In this document: piece after piece, positions 33,351-46,764 of the stretch
Layout of the letters: each line of letters begins with the position of its first letter
Position numbering within the stretch: position 1 is the first letter of the stretch
Assembly (NCBI GenBank): GCA_025201805.1
Contig: MU619259.1
Span: 129,594-193,593, forward strand
Source: Parasitella parasitica
Lineage: Eukaryota > Mucoromycota > Mucoromycetes > Mucorales > Mucoraceae
Length of the DNA stretch: 64,000 nucleotides
Direction: 5' to 3'
The notes under the pieces: generated by a model
Database searches by the model: none
Told to the model about the DNA's origin: nothing
Seen by the model: the letters and a program-made list of their open reading frames with translations, nothing else
Position numbers and translations under genes: made by a program

Positions 33351-36300
33351 GGCCGTCAAACTATATAGTCTTTTGCACAGAAGCATTAAATTATTCTCTT
33401 TAAATAACTGCATGCAATGTTATGCTTAGTACTTACTCACTTTCACTAGTTTTACGCAAAAAGGTTCTTCTCAAAAGTTATTCACATAGTTAAATATGTA
33501 AACAAATCCGTTTAAAATAACCTACTCTCTATTTTGATTAATTTTATAGGATGTGAAGAATAATGACAGTGACACATCCAAAAACTAATCAACAAAAAGC
33601 TATACACGGTATCATAGGAGATAACCACAAAGAGGCACGCAAAAGATGAGTATACTCATCTACGGCATGCTTCTCTTCTAGCCCGCTGTTTAACTTGAGA
33701 GCTGAGCTGAAGGGCCAGAGTGTGTTACGAGAATGTTTTGAATTTAGGAGAGATCAAATTTATGTCGTATACATGTATTCAACATTATTGGTCACATTAA
33801 TCATAGTATCAATCATGTCAAAGTTAACATCAAGCATTCTTTTGATCAAACTGTCATATAATTAACCTTTTCAAGAACATCTGATTTTCATTATCAAGCA
33901 TGATGTGCAAAGATTATCAATCAAGTCTTGAAAAATAAACATTCGACAAAAACTGCATTATAGTAACTCATTATTAACAACAAAAGTTTGGTGTATCGTG
34001 AAAATTTATAAAAGCTGTTATGATATTCGTCTGGTGAGCCAGTTTAGCCTTAGAATCAATAGCAATTGAAAGAATGGTCTGCTGCCTGTAACTACGCATT
34101 GATTTCTAAATACTCTCTACAACCTTTGTTTATCACGATGTGGCCTTCAGTATGGTTGTAATTTGATACTAAGCACCTGATCCTTTCGTTATACGGACGA
34201 TGTTTGCACTATATAACTCTCATTTTGCACTATCTTTTTCAAGTCAAATCCTATGCTTTTATTAGATCAAATCTTTACATCTTACATCCATTTTCCATGA
34301 TGTCGATTTTATCAAGTGAATAAATAGTGCAATAAGCATAGGCAAAGTATGCATATATGTCTCAACAAATATGTGCCTTATTCTGTTTGTATCTATAACA
34401 ATATTAAACGGTCTTCCCAGTCCATTTTTTTGAGGATCGATCTTGTGATCATGCATCGCATGGATACAAACTATTGAATGCTTCGTCTAGGAAAGAGTAT
34501 ATCGCCGCAAGTGTACAAAATTTCGTTAGGAATAAGTGATACATGCAATTGTTTCAGCCTTCAGAACCCTGCATGGACATTCAAGTATGACGAAAGTGAC
34601 CTTAACATCAGCGCCACGATGGCGATTTGATCAAAGTAGTAAGCGACAGTCAAAGTACCTTACTGGCATTAAACCGAGTGCTTTAGACACTTTTTCTTTG
34701 ATGAAATATCTAGCATTTGTTCATAGTTCGTATTACATATACAGTATAACATCGTCGTAGTGGTCATCGTCTCCAGGACATCTTTGTACGGTAGTACAAC
34801 ATATTTCGGAATCATTTACAGTCAGCGGGTCTTCCGTGAAAGGCCTCTGGTGACCTGTCTGTTTTCATTATTTAACATTTTCATTGTATACATATACCAG
34901 TGCATGCCAAAAGCCAAAAAAAAAATGAAAAGAAAAGAAAAGATATTCAGTATTATATTAAGATGTGTATGTGAACAGCTAATTTTTCGTCAAAATTCGT
35001 CACAGATGTGCATTTGATTATTTCTTCTGCCTGGCATGCGTTTGGAGCTTCGATTGCATCAATTTGATTGTTTGAATCGGGCATGCAACAGATTTTTAGA
35101 TTTACTGTACATTACATGTACATGTAAAACTTTCATGATCAGCGAGTGCGATTAAACCAACTTATTAACCTGAGAAAACAAAGCTCGAGGCTTGATTTTA
35201 ATATGGGACAAGACAAGCATATATTACAATTAATGTATCGAATGAATGAGTAAATTGAGAGTGAGCGATGGCAAAATTATATTGATCAATATCCAAGTTT
35301 TTTGAATTGCATAAAAGACTGTATCATTATTAAAAAAGCCGGGCGAGGAGGGGGTGGAAGGGAAACTGTCCTATAAGAGAGATGTTGAATGCAAAATTCA
35401 TATCTTAATACTGCTTTCGCGATTTAATTAATCATAGTATTGTTAGTATAAAAAAACAAAGCCGCAAAGCAACTGCTGTCTAGATAATGCAATAAAAGGA
35501 AAAATGATTTGCGCACTTGGATTGTACAACGCACTCGTGAAAATGTCATATGAGACTGATAACTATCGTCGATAGATGCCCCATGTATTTATCGTCATCT
35601 TTATTACTATTTGTTTGATAAACAATCAGGCATGCGTGTTTCGGGCAGGAAGTTTACTGACGGCACGAGAGTTTGTTGTCAGAATTGCTATGTAAATTTA
35701 TGATGGCATGACAAGCAAACTGTTTCCAGATTTATCAGGCACAAACTACTGCAGATATATTCTTAATGTAAAGGAAAAAACCAAGGGATAATGTGTAATA
35801 TATAATCAACTGAAAAACCACCTACATAAAACATGCAACGTACATGTATATACAAACAAATCTCTAACTGGAAGTTGCTATAACACAGAGGCAGAAATTA
35901 TATGCGATTTATTCTTACTCATTCCACATTCATGTATCTATCGTCACTGTCGTCATGTTGTATGTTTATACATGAAAAACCGAGCATTTTTCATCATGTC
36001 AATTTGTTTACTGCAAATCACGTCTGACCTGCCCAACAAAAACATGTATACTCACTACAACCACTAAATAAGCTATTATTGTAGTATCCAGCCAAGAATC
36101 ATATAGGAGAGATGATCCCATTCGCAGATGTGTGTTTATATTTGGTGGTGAAATAAAGCATGATCTCCCCTTCAGATATAATTTGAATGAGACCAAAGAG
36201 CAGCTTTTGTGGGATTATTATGCAAAATTTCTGATTAGAAAGCTCATTCCTTTCCCCCCACATGTTGGATAAAGGATGATTCCATTTTATTTTCATACTG

Positions 36301-37500
36301 ACTGTCTGCAGTACTGTCTTATATAATTAACGTGGATTTCGCTCTTGTCGAGCACAAGAAATATATAAAACGTGATTTTAACACCAATGTATTACATGTA
36401 ACGGATCAGGTTTTTCGTTATATATTTCAGAGCATTCATTATTTCGCGCTAAAAAAGGGATCGAAAGGGGACATTAATTTATACAAGCCTTTCATTGCCC
36501 GGGCGCATGAGACTATTACTTGTAACGAGTTTTTAAAATTGAGAAAAGAGGGTGTGTTATCGTAGAATTTGAAGCGAAAAAGAATAAGAACAAAGAAAGT
36601 CGCTTGTGCGCTATTATTTGAAGCTTATTTGTTATACCATGACATTTTGTTTGCCTTCTTGATAAGCACTTTCAATTTGAGGTCTTTTTTGGTGCTGTAA
36701 ACAAACAGAAAAATGATCTACTGCTGGCATAAGGTGCTGATTCTGTTTACAATAGTATCACGCGACATTCCATAAAGTCATCTTTATATCATATCGATAA
36801 TTCCTTTTTTTTTAAGATGCCCCATCAGTGTCAATTTGATACATCTAATATAAACATCGTATTTCATGTGTCTGAGTCAAGAGACAATCAAGGGGAAAGG
36901 CAGGAGACGACGTTTGAGAGAGAAGGGGGCGCTGAGTTGAGCTGAGCCGACTCGACACTGCTATTGAGTTCGACTTTACAGACGTATATATTTGTAAAGA
37001 GGAGTGTCGTTTTGGTTCTACAATGATTGATGCACAAAAGCAAATATATCAGCATCACAAGAAAGGCAGCAACACAACAATAGTAGCAGCATCACACCTT
37101 GCCGTTTGGTTGAAACATGCCCCGATTACAGTTTCGTTAGGTTTAAAGCCCAATGTAATAAAATAAATTTACCAAGGGGGAGCCTAATATAACATCTATA
37201 TATCAAGAAGCAGAATATAAATCAAATGGGAGGGAGAGGGGGGGGGTGAGGTTATTATTAGGTATCAAGGGGATATACAAACTGCAAAACACACTGCAAG
37301 TGCAACAACAACAAACTACACAACAAAGAATATCAAAAAGTCAATTATGCTAATTACTGCAGGTGGTTTCGGCATGACTAGAGCCAGACCAGCAAAATGT
37401 GAAGTGTTTATTTTTATTGTGGGCCGTCAGATCTGTGCTATTCTAAGCTCCCCTTCACCCTTCACTTGATACAATAACCTACCATCTCCTTCTTTCCATC
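33351..37500. other. Gene desert
   Basis: About 4.2 kb of AT-rich DNA. I found no supported gene. Open frames at 34536-34760 and 36332-36565 lack any domain or coding signature. A purine-rich stretch lies at ~36890-36930 and a G-rich tract near 37235-37250. It probably consists mainly of old mobile-element debris beyond recognition. Confidence 0.5.
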
Positions 37501-37515
37501 CCTGTAAAAAAAATG

Positions 37516-37523
37516 TATAAAAA
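37516..37523 (+). promoter_or_regulatory. Probable TATA box of the DPBB protein gene
   Basis: TATAAAAA lies 140 bp upstream of the start codon and is followed by pyrimidine-rich DNA, the layout of strongly expressed fungal genes. This is inferred from position and sequence only. Confidence 0.5.
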
Positions 37524-37655
37524 GATCCAACATTTCACCCCAACTTCGATTATTTCCTCAGTTTCATTTCTCTCTCTCTTTTTTTTTGCCACCCAAATCT
37601 TAATAATACTTGGAATAACACCATCGGCAAAAAATAATAATAATAATATAATACA

Positions 37656-38157
37656 ATGAAGGTCCAATTTATATTCACTTTTTTGGTTGTGCTAATTGCC
37701 ATCGCCAATGCCAAACCACTCAAAGAAAGAGGTTTAGCTGGAGATTTGGTCAAGACTGTCAAGAAATTGCTTTTCCATGGTATTGGTACCTTTTTCGATC
37801 CTGAGACCGAAGGTGGTTCTCAAGGTGCTTGTGGCCCCTATGCCGATGAGAACTCACAGATCGTTGCCATGAACCGTCATCAATATGGTAACTTGAATAA
37901 GAAGAGCCATTGGTGTGGAAAGAAGCTCAAGATTTGCCACAAAAATAAGTGTACTATTGCCACAGTAACTGATGCTTGTCCTGGATGTGATGAAGGTAAA
38001 TATTTACATACATGATCTACACTACACACGCACTAACTATTAATAAATAGGCTGCTTGGATCTCACTCCTGCTGTTTGGGGCCAACTTGAACATGATTTC
38101 AACAAGGGTATTATCCCAATTGAGTGGGAAGAATGGAAGGGTGGCGATGACAAATAA
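37656..38157 (+). CDS. Secreted double-psi beta-barrel (RlpA/expansin-like) protein
   Basis: A small secreted protein of 148 aa in two exons (37656-37995, 38051-38157). A signal peptide is clear: MKVQFIFTFLVVLIAIANA, cleaved around residue 20. The mature part has the DPBB pattern: GIGTFFDPETEGGSQGACG, IVAMNRHQYGN, WCGKKLKICHKNKC and TVTDACPGCDEG joined across the intron to CLDLTPAVWGQL. Seven cysteines in the mature part suggest disulfides. Members of this family act in the cell wall or as protease inhibitors; which applies here is not decided by the sequence. A TATA box, a CT-rich leader and an AAT-repeat 5' flank suggest strong expression. Confidence 0.9.
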
Positions 38158-38438
38158 AGTAACCGCCAACTTCTGTCGTCCGCTTGTTTATCTCCCTATT
38201 TCTTTATAACAACTCCTGTTCCTGGAACCCTCATCTCCTTCTAACATCCTCTATATGGCTCTCTAGCACATTGAGTTTTACATGTATTAGTACAAAAACC
38301 CCCCCTTATAGTGTATCAACTCTCTCTTCTCGTCTCATCTATTTTACATATACTAGTAAATTATAATTTTAACATCGCAAAACAATTATGTCGTGTCTTA
38401 TTGCAGTACATCTGCCTTGTTCGTTTTATTATGTATCA

Positions 38439-40134
38439 TCAACTGAGTATAGGCAAGAACTAACGAGGAATTTTAGTACTCCATATTGTACTAGTCCATA
38501 GTTTACTTACGTTGCCAATAATGACACTTGGTAAATCAAATATATCTCGTTTGATAGTAAAGCAAAATGTACAAGGCACCGGCTTTTGCAGAGGTGTCTT
38601 GATTATACATGAATTGATGCAAGATTTGTCAGTATTATCAAATGCATGCGTAGCAAACTTTTCCCAATATTCCACCGCTGATGGACTGTCCATGAGCTAA
38701 GAAAAATTGTCAGCGTGCACATCAGTCAACTGTACAACACCACCTACCTCGTATATATACATTTTCTTCCCTAAAAGCAAGTCTTTGGTCCATTGCGTCA
38801 ACAAGGAAAACTCTTTTCCAACAAGACAAATCTCTCCAGTTCTTCTCCACACAACAGTCGGTGTTCCTGAAAAACTAATCAATTTTTCGTATTCCAGCAA
38901 TGTGCGCTGAATACACTTTTCCATAAACACCAAGTCTTCTTCTGTCAAGTTCATAATGAGCGCCAAGAAAGAGGGCCTGAAAAGCGCCAGCGCTCTGCTA
39001 ATCCTCATTAAATCGTCCCTGCTCATTCTAGTTTGGACTATTAGCAGACAGCATCTCGTATATTTTAGCATGTAAATTGTTCCTCACTTGTCTCGGACAT
39101 GCTGAATAAGGTAATGGAATCCTTCTGCATAATTGAAAGGTCTCTTGACCCCTGTATACGTTTCTTCAGGTGTGTTTCCGTACCCTTTTCTCCTCCCGGA
39201 TGCCGATGAAAATGAAGAAGCATTATTTGGATGCTTCATTGTACCTGAAATGGGAGATGACCTATTGTTTGTCATGGACGTCATGTGTTGCTGGTGTTGG
39301 ATCTGTTGCTGTGGATTGAATGTCATGTTATAAAGAGGTACCGAGGCTGTTGTGCTCAAAGAAGGAGGAGATGAATATCCATTATTGACCATCATTTGCT
39401 GCATGCCTATAGTTGACAAATACATCGGGGCTGTTGTGGTGGTTGCTGTTGCGGTAGAAACTGTTGCGTTTATATCTGATAATGGATTTTGTAGCATGTT
39501 TCCTAGAAATCCGTATTCCAATCCAGTTGTTGCAGAGCCAAAATTGATATCAGAAAAAGAGAAATCAAATAACTCTGATGTATTGGGAGCGGCAGCTGAG
39601 ATCTTATGTTAGGTCACATTTTGGTCAGACTCTTTTGTCGTACCTGTGCTGTTCACAATTGAATTATCATCTAGGGTATTTGATGTGGTTGCTGTTGAAG
39701 TATTCGCATTAAACACTACAAGAGCATAGATTGTCAGTCACTTTTGATTACCAAAGGATATAGTACACATTACACTCACCAACTGGTATATCTTGCAGAT
39801 ATTTAGCTCGTTTTCTAGCTGCATCAGTGCAGGTTGTTGCTAGGTCTCTTTTTATACATCGCTGACAAGGTCTAGCTATAAGAAATATTAGCTTTAACAG
39901 GATGGCGACTTTAATTTGAATCTTTACAATCATCACAAGTCAAGTGTGCCTGTAGTTGCGAGTATAAACTGTGAGGAGGTATATTTATAAGTGATCTTCA
40001 ATTTGTACCTTTTGACAATGAAGACAAGCCCTGGAAGCTTTTTTCTTCCTATTTTCGAGCTCTGTTTTTCCTCCTCCATTTGCGTTTAAGAAATTTGTAA
40101 AGTTTATATCTTGATTTGTTGTGGTTGCAGTCAT
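38439..40134 (-). CDS. ERT1: Zn2Cys6 + PAS transcription factor, ERT1/AcuK type
   Basis: Regulator of gluconeogenesis and respiratory carbon use in ascomycetes. Eight exons fit: 40134-40009, 39949-39928, 39875-39780, 39715-39644, 39595-39088, 39027-38748, 38696-38511 and 38459-38439 (436 aa). The zinc cluster is rebuilt across two introns as C37-x2-C40-x6-C47-x5-C53-x2-C56-x8-C65, followed by [11 protein letters not shown], a hallmark of the ERT1/AcuK family. The middle is Ser/Thr/Asn-rich. The C-terminal PAS-like region reads [37 protein letters not shown] and [12 protein letters not shown], and the final 21-nt exon adds FLPILS, the family's usual ending. Exon 2 is only 22 nt. The target genes here are unknown. 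Confidence 0.9.
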
Positions 40135-41913
40135 TACTAGACAGCGTTTCTACCTTGCGAGGGAAAAGAAGATTAAGAAAAGATAAATGCTTATACAAAA
40201 TATTTATAAGGTATGTGTGTGTGTGTGAAATTTGATCGTCCTTTCATGGGCCTGGATGATGGAACAGCCATAGCTCGATGTGTCACAAGCTGATCAGAAA
40301 ATCATGGTCAAGAGGGCTATTCCGCATTGAGTATCCAGCAGACGCCTTAATTTCGTTTTTGGGGCTCTTTCATTATAAGTAAAACGCGAGTTGGCAGTAA
40401 TTTGATTTCAGCAAGCCATGGGGAATAATATTTGGTAATTATTACTTGATTTGTATTATAAATATTTCAATTCATAAAGATATGCAAAAGCATAAACCCG
40501 AAATTTTATGAAATGACAAATGAAATTTGTGAGAATAAGGTGGGCACTCACACAGAAGATTTGATTGCATTTAAAAAAAGAAAAAAGATTTAGTGAACTT
40601 TAATTGTGCCAGTGATAAACGTCCCCATAGCTGTTTGGCAAAGCCGGTATAGGTAATGTAGTAACAACCTTGAACGAGAGAAAATGAACTCTATCTGGGG
40701 CAACGCTTCATAGAAATTATTGGTTCAGAGCACCCTTGTAAAGCGCGATTGCATGAGACACATGCTTGGATTTTGTAGATGTTACCATGAAAAGGCACTT
40801 GAAGCATCATAGAGCAATTGACAAGCCACACAAAAGTCCATATGGATACTATAATAGAACATATGTTGTTTAACAAATCGTAGCAGAGCGTGCAAACGAC
40901 TATTTATATATTGTGGCTTTCAGAATTGAAAGATATTCACGCATTCTTAGAACCAAAGTAGAAATTTAGATAAACAACAGTGAGCACAAATCGTTGGACT
41001 TCTTGAGCGATACTAAATGAGAGTTGTCAAACCTATAAGTTAGCCAAAAAGCGTTTTGGAAAAAGCTTTAAGAAGCACGCAGCAGGCAACTTAAAAAAAG
41101 TAAGGCTTCTAGGAGTAAACAGCCAAACATAGTAAAGAGAAACATATTGAAAGTTTAAACGATCAGCACAAAAAGAATCATCTTGAGGACCTTGTACTTG
41201 ATAAATCCGACTTAAGGAGTATCTTGCTTGATGGATATCTGCTTCGTCAGAAAATTATCATCTCATCTACAGCAGAAAAAAGAAAAGACATAAACATACA
41301 TTCGATCTTGAACTTACAACTATCGCTCTTATCTTTGATGTTTATTAAATACGTAATTTGTGATTGAGACATTTAAAAGTGCAAAGTGTTTTCGAATTGA
41401 CACTTGAGGCACTGTACCGTATTCGGTAAGACAAGATTTTGTCGTAATAGCTAAATCGAAATAGCCGTTTCTCTGATGAATAAACTAACAAAATCCCGAA
41501 ATTGCCTCCAAAATACATTACTTATGGGAATCGGATAATATAAAAGATTTCATATTTGAATATACTACATGTGGTAGCCGAATATCTAGAAAATTTAGAA
41601 AAATAATTGATTTACGTAGAATGATGTGGTATGGACAATGTTTAGATTGTTTATACATTTCCGAATGCTTTCAACTCACAAAAGCATGACTAAATCATAA
41701 GCCAAAGCACTCTATCCGATTATTCAAGTATGCATTGTTAGTTGATTACATTCGGAAATGTCAAATCAAAGCAGTCTCGTGTGTTCTTATATCAACCATC
41801 TTTGCTTGATCCATTTTACGCGCTTTTTTCAACTTCTTATTTACTTTGCACCATAAAACTTCTTCTTACCGTATACATATATAACCGTTTTATTTACAAA
41901 GAATTATCTAAAA
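40135..41913. other. Intergenic, no gene seen
   Basis: About 1.8 kb of AT-rich DNA between the divergent ERT1-like and HP1-like genes. A short GT run is at 40211-40226. No supported gene. Confidence 0.5.
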
Positions 41914-42895
41914 ATGCCTCGTGGTCGTCCCAAAAAAAATGTTAACCCCAAAGTTGAGGAACCAAATTCTGAATCAGCAGATGAAGAGTATGAAGTTGAA
42001 GCAGTTGAATCTCACCAAATCGTTGGTAAAGGCGTAGGTTTTTTTTTTGTAATGATTTCTCATTTTCATAAGCTTAAATGGGGAAACCTGTTTCTATATT
42101 GTATAGAAAAACACCACTTTGCAATACTTGGTCAAATGGAAAAATTATCCTGCAAGTGATAATACCTGGGAGCCTTCTTCTGCAGTGTAGGTCTATGATT
42201 AAAACTCCCGTTAATAATGCAGCTAAATGGAGGAATTTTTCTAGTGAAAATGCACACCAATTGGTTGATAAATATTGGGCTACTCATGGCGGTGAAGAAA
42301 AACGCGAAGAAGTTTTAAAGCAATTACAAGGAAGTAATAAAGCGCCTGCCAAAGAAAAGAAGTCTGCTACTGACGAAGATAAGCCTGAGCCAAAAAAGAA
42401 AAGGGCTAATTCCAGATCTGCCACTACTACAACATCTACTCACAAAAGAAAGAGAACCAGGCCATCCACCCCTGAAGGTAAGCAAAGGGAAAAGAGGTTT
42501 AACTTGTTTGGTTACTAGAGCTCTGATTTTTTCTATTTAATAGTAGCTAATGACGCCCAAGACGTAAAATTAAAGGAAACTGTTTACGAAAGTGAAGATG
42601 AGTTTGATGTTTCCGATAGCGAAATTAGAGACGAAAATTTTAGAATTAACAGATCTTGGGTCAATGTTTCAAAAGTTCAATGCGTCGTAAGTGATGAACA
42701 CAACAAGGAATTGTATGCTATTATTCGTTGGAAGGATGGTGAATTATCAAAGTGTAAGACTACTGTCCTCAGAAAAAAGGCCCCTTCGGTGGTAAGTTTT
42801 TATTTACATTACTCATTCTGTACACTAATTTGGCTATTTTTCAGTTGATTGAGTATTATGAGAGCAGATTAAGCTTCGAAAAGGATGAACTATGA
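41914..42895 (+). CDS. HP1-family heterochromatin protein (chromo + chromo shadow)
   Basis: Reads histone H3K9 methylation and builds heterochromatin (Swi6/HP1 family). Five exons fit: 41914-42033, 42107-42186, 42245-42477, 42544-42791 and 42845-42895 (243 aa). An AT-hook-like start MPRGRPKK precedes an acidic patch and a chromodomain. The chromodomain reads EEYEVEAVESHQIVGKG, then QYLVKWKNYPASDNTWEP, then ENAHQLVDKYW; aromatic-cage residues Y, W and W are present. A basic Lys/Arg/Ser hinge follows. The chromo shadow domain (NRSWVNVSKVQCVV, LYAIIRWKDGELS, LIEYYESRLSFE) ends the protein. The second intron uses the downstream AG (42243-42244); the first AG would break the frame. Confidence 0.9.
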
Positions 42896-43009
42896 GAAAA
42901 TTCTTAGTCATTTGCTTTAATAAAATTAAAGTTCCTTTTTTCTATATAAAATCAAAACATGTCCTCTTGTTTCCTTCTTCTTTGAACATACAATTTTTTG
43001 AATAAAAAT

Positions 43010-44149
43010 ATGGATTATAAGAATTTGTTTGATGTCAAGGGCAAGGTAATTAACATGTTCAGCCTAGCTTCATGTTTGAGATGATAAACTCATCCATAAT
43101 AAAAGGTTGTTTTGGTCACTGGTGGTTCTAGAGGCATTGGCGAAATGATTGCAACTGTATGAATTTAGTTCAGATAGTGTGTGAATATTATTAATATCAA
43201 AAATCAGGGTTTCGTATCTGCTGGTTCAAAAGTGTACATTACAAGCCGTTCCGCTGATGTTTGTTACAAGGTAGGACAAAAAATTGGCCGTCCATGTATA
43301 TTATTGATATATATTCGAAAGGTTGCAAAAGAATTAACTGCTCAAGGTCCTGGTCAATGTATTGCTATTCCTGCAGATTTACAAAAGAGATCTGAAATTG
43401 TACGCCTAGTCGGTGAGCTCTCTAAGCAGGAAGATCGTAAGTTGCAAGCCCATTAACAAGTCATCTATATAAAAGCTAACCCAATTACAGATCTTGACGT
43501 TTTAATAAATAATGCTGGTGCTAATTGGAATGAATCTATCGAAACATACCCTGATGATGCCTTCGAAAAAGTGGTTAATTTGAATTTGAAGCGTATATTT
43601 ACATTAACTCAAGCGTAAGTGTTTTTTATAACATTGAGTGGTTATTGTTTATTGTGTTGTCTGATTATGCCCGTATATATACCAGTTGTCTCCCTCTTTT
43701 GACAGCTAAAGCTTCACGTGAAAACACATCTTCTGTCATTAATATTGGGTCCATTGATGGTATCAGAGTAAGATACTTAGATTCATTTGAATACTTCTCA
43801 AAGCATAACAAAAAACTGCGAAAACTAGGCTCCTCCTCAAGAAACTTACGCTTATTCTGCTTCAAAGGGTGGACTTCATCATATGTCTCGTCATATGGCT
43901 GGTAAGATTGGCTATAGGGGTGTTCGTGTTAATATTATTGCTCCTGGTGCTTTCCAATCCAAAATGATGAAGGCTACTTTGGATAAATACCACGATCAAA
44001 TTGTCTCCAAGTTGGCTGTCAAGCGTATTGGCAGTATGGAAGACATCGCAGGTACCTGTATCTATTTATCTTCGAGAGCGGGGCAATATACCAACGGTGC
44101 TACTGTCACCGTAGATGGTGGTGCTGTCGTTTCTACTGCTAATTTGTAG
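43010..44149 (+). CDS. Short-chain dehydrogenase/reductase (classical SDR)
   Basis: NAD(P)H-dependent oxidoreductase, 263 aa, in seven exons: 43010-43045, 43106-43156, 43208-43270, 43322-43436, 43491-43614, 43686-43767 and 43829-44149. The Rossmann motif TGGSRGIG (residues 17-24), NNAG, the catalytic serine in NIGSIDG, and YSASK with catalytic Tyr and Lys are all seen. GRASVRVN-type sequence appears as YRGVRVNIIAPGAF, and the end VTVDGGAVVSTANL is typical. TSRS after strand 2 suggests NADP preference. It resembles 3-oxoacyl reductase or RhlG-like SDRs, but the substrate cannot be told from the sequence. A G10 tract follows the stop. The downstream DNA is a gene desert. Confidence 0.9.
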
Positions 44150-45477
44150 ATAAATAAAATTGGAGGGGGGGGGGAGGGTTTTCGAACCTCTTATTAAGTA
44201 AAATCCTTGCTATTGATTCTTTAAGTAAGCTCCGTTTGGTCTTTTCAATGCGTCTTTATAAGTCCTTGTCATCAGTAACACATATATGTTATTAGCATTG
44301 CTCATTTTGAAGAATTTCAGATTCAATTTCATATCCAAACGAAAATGGGTTATAAATACGAAAAGAATTCAAGATCTAAAAGTTATTGGCTTCCTTTTAC
44401 TGCATAATAAAAACCACTGCGTTCTTCGTGATTCAATTAATCTTGGTTTATTTATTAATTGGTTAGGAAATAATAGTGATTTCACAAGTAACTCTCACAA
44501 CTATCAGAAATTGTGTGCAAAAACAGTTATTATTTTCTTGCTTAATAGATGTTTTTTGGTCATAGCGTCTACTAACAAAACCTTTGAATCGTAATAAAAC
44601 CGGCAAATATAGAGACAAGCCAGGACTACCTAAGAAAAATTAAACTCTTCATAAAAGGTTATCAGCAAAAAACAGTAATTTTTCATATAAACTGTATTGT
44701 ATTAACGAGATACGAAAAATTGAGATTACTTCATTAAAGATTCAATTTTGCATCTACTGCTATTTATTATTTGAAAAACTAATCGAAAAGAGTAATTTGC
44801 AAGTAACATCATCCTTATTAACAGGGTACGATATATTCATTACACTACAATGTTATTCATCTTTGATCTGACAGTACCACCTTATTAATATGTTTGTCAA
44901 TCACACAGATCTGCGTTACAGATAACCTTCTTGATTTGCAACAGATGTTATGTCAAAATGAATCAGTAAAATGAATCTGCCAAAGAGTTACACTTTTATT
45001 AGAAATTCATCTTCTGGATGTATTTATATAAACTAACATTGTGTGTTAACATCATCATACACGACTGTAACCAAGATTTATATATAGAGCATGCGGTGTA
45101 AATCCCTGACTTACCACGCACATTAGCTTTAGCCCTTTGATCTTGCTACAAGCTCTACGGCTTGTTATTGATATAAAAACAGAGACTTTATTCTCCTGTT
45201 TCGACAAGTATGACAACACATCGTTGGACAATCTCCAACCTTCAATTGAAGTACATTGTCATGTCTCATATCTTAAATAATGGCAAATCAGGGATAAAGG
45301 CCAGCTATTCAAAAGCACCACTACTCATGTCTTTTTGCCATGTCTAAATAAAGTCATCCTCCCACTCTACTACGCATTTCTTTACTCATGCTCGCTTTAT
45401 GATGTATTTTGCCCAGTATAAAAATACATTGCTGCCGCTAAAATTTGATCACTGTATCCTAAACATTAACATATCTA

Positions 45478-45769
45478 CTGCTAATATGGCCGTAGAACCG
45501 CGATCTAACTTAGAAAAAAAAAGTTGACTTGGCGCTATCATCTGATATCATTTGCAGCATCCATATTTTTATTAATATCTATAGAGGTATTCAATGATGA
45601 TAACATAAATTTGCATAATATCAAAATTGCATGTAATCGCTGATAGGCTGCGATGAAAACCAAGATGAAGCCTGTCTTTCGCGCCACGAAACCAGGCATG
45701 ATCATCGCTATCTGAGCACAACTTGCTTTCCACTGGGCGATGTGCCTATCAAAAGTTATCTAGAAAAAA
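45478..45769 (-). repeat. Dispersed repeat, copy 2 (formerly coding)
   Basis: Aligns along its length with 9465-9750. On the minus strand it keeps KLCSDSDDHAWFRGAKD where copy 1 has KLYSDSDDHVCFNGVKD, and KLDRGSTAILAV where copy 1 has KLDLGSTVISAE. Stops and frame changes interrupt it. The orientation is given by these residues. Confidence 0.7.
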
Positions 45770-46719
45770 CACATCGCATTTTCGTGTTCGGAGCTTTAAA
45801 TAGAACCTCACGTGCTCTGTGTGTCCTTAGGGTGAGTATTTTTTGGTTTGAAAATGGAATAGCTAAAAGCGCATAACTGAAAAATTAAGACTCGAATTGT
45901 TGTATTCATATAAAGGCTACATATGTTCTATCTAACATAGTTACGATCTACGGATCATGATATTAATTGTTGACAATCCTTTTAAAAATAAGGAATAAGC
46001 TACAAGGTGTGATTGAACCTCTTGCAAGGTTCAAGGCTTATTCAAAGATTTCATCAAAATCAGATCGCGGGCGGGATGATGTCGGGGAGACATCTTACTC
46101 AATCTTCTCTTTAATGTAAAATAGAAGAACAGGTCTGTCTTGAAACGGTGTGATTTAATAATATTGGGCATTTCTTGTCAAACGTCAGATGTTATGTGGA
46201 TAAACATTGATTATGATATATTTTAGTATAAATAAAGTAGATTATTATATCCTATGTCAACAAAAGTCATAGTTTGGTATCTGGTTTTGTTCAGAGAAAT
46301 TTTTGTTTACTTGTTTTGATATAACTTTTACACAAAATTTTGCTGTGCCCTTTACATTGGCCTAACATCATAAATAGCAGACGCAAATTCGAATCTTTAA
46401 TAAAGTAATTTCAATTTTTCGTATCTCTTTAACAAAGCGATTTATTTTATATTTTGTTATTCTCAATCTTGCAGATCACAGTAACTATGATACTACTAGA
46501 GCTGAAGTTATTTTTGAACCATCACTGTTAGTTTATATCATCAACCCCAAAAACCAGATATGAAAATAGTATAGTATAACCTTATCTGAGGAAGAATAAA
46601 ATATCAGATCATGTAAGATGTTTCAACACCAATAAATAATGACATATGACAATAAAAGAGATCATTTCATTACGAAAACAGTTTTGATTTTCATAATTTC
46701 GCGCATTAGCTCATAAATT

Positions 46720-46764
46720 CTGCTAAAAAACTATAGAATCGTGATTGAACCTGGAAAACTAGCG
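46720..46764 (-). repeat. Dispersed repeat, possible short copy 3
   Basis: 45 bp matching the start of copies 1 and 2 (CTGCT...TAGAA.CG.GAT..AAC.TGGAAAAC.AGCG). On the minus strand it reads RFNHDSIVFLAEF, comparable to KLDLGSTVISAEV. The match fades beyond this core. Confidence 0.42.

Noticed and set aside
34536-36565. Open frames of 62-85 codons in the gene desert
   Set aside because: No domain, poor start context, AT-driven composition; they are likely chance frames.
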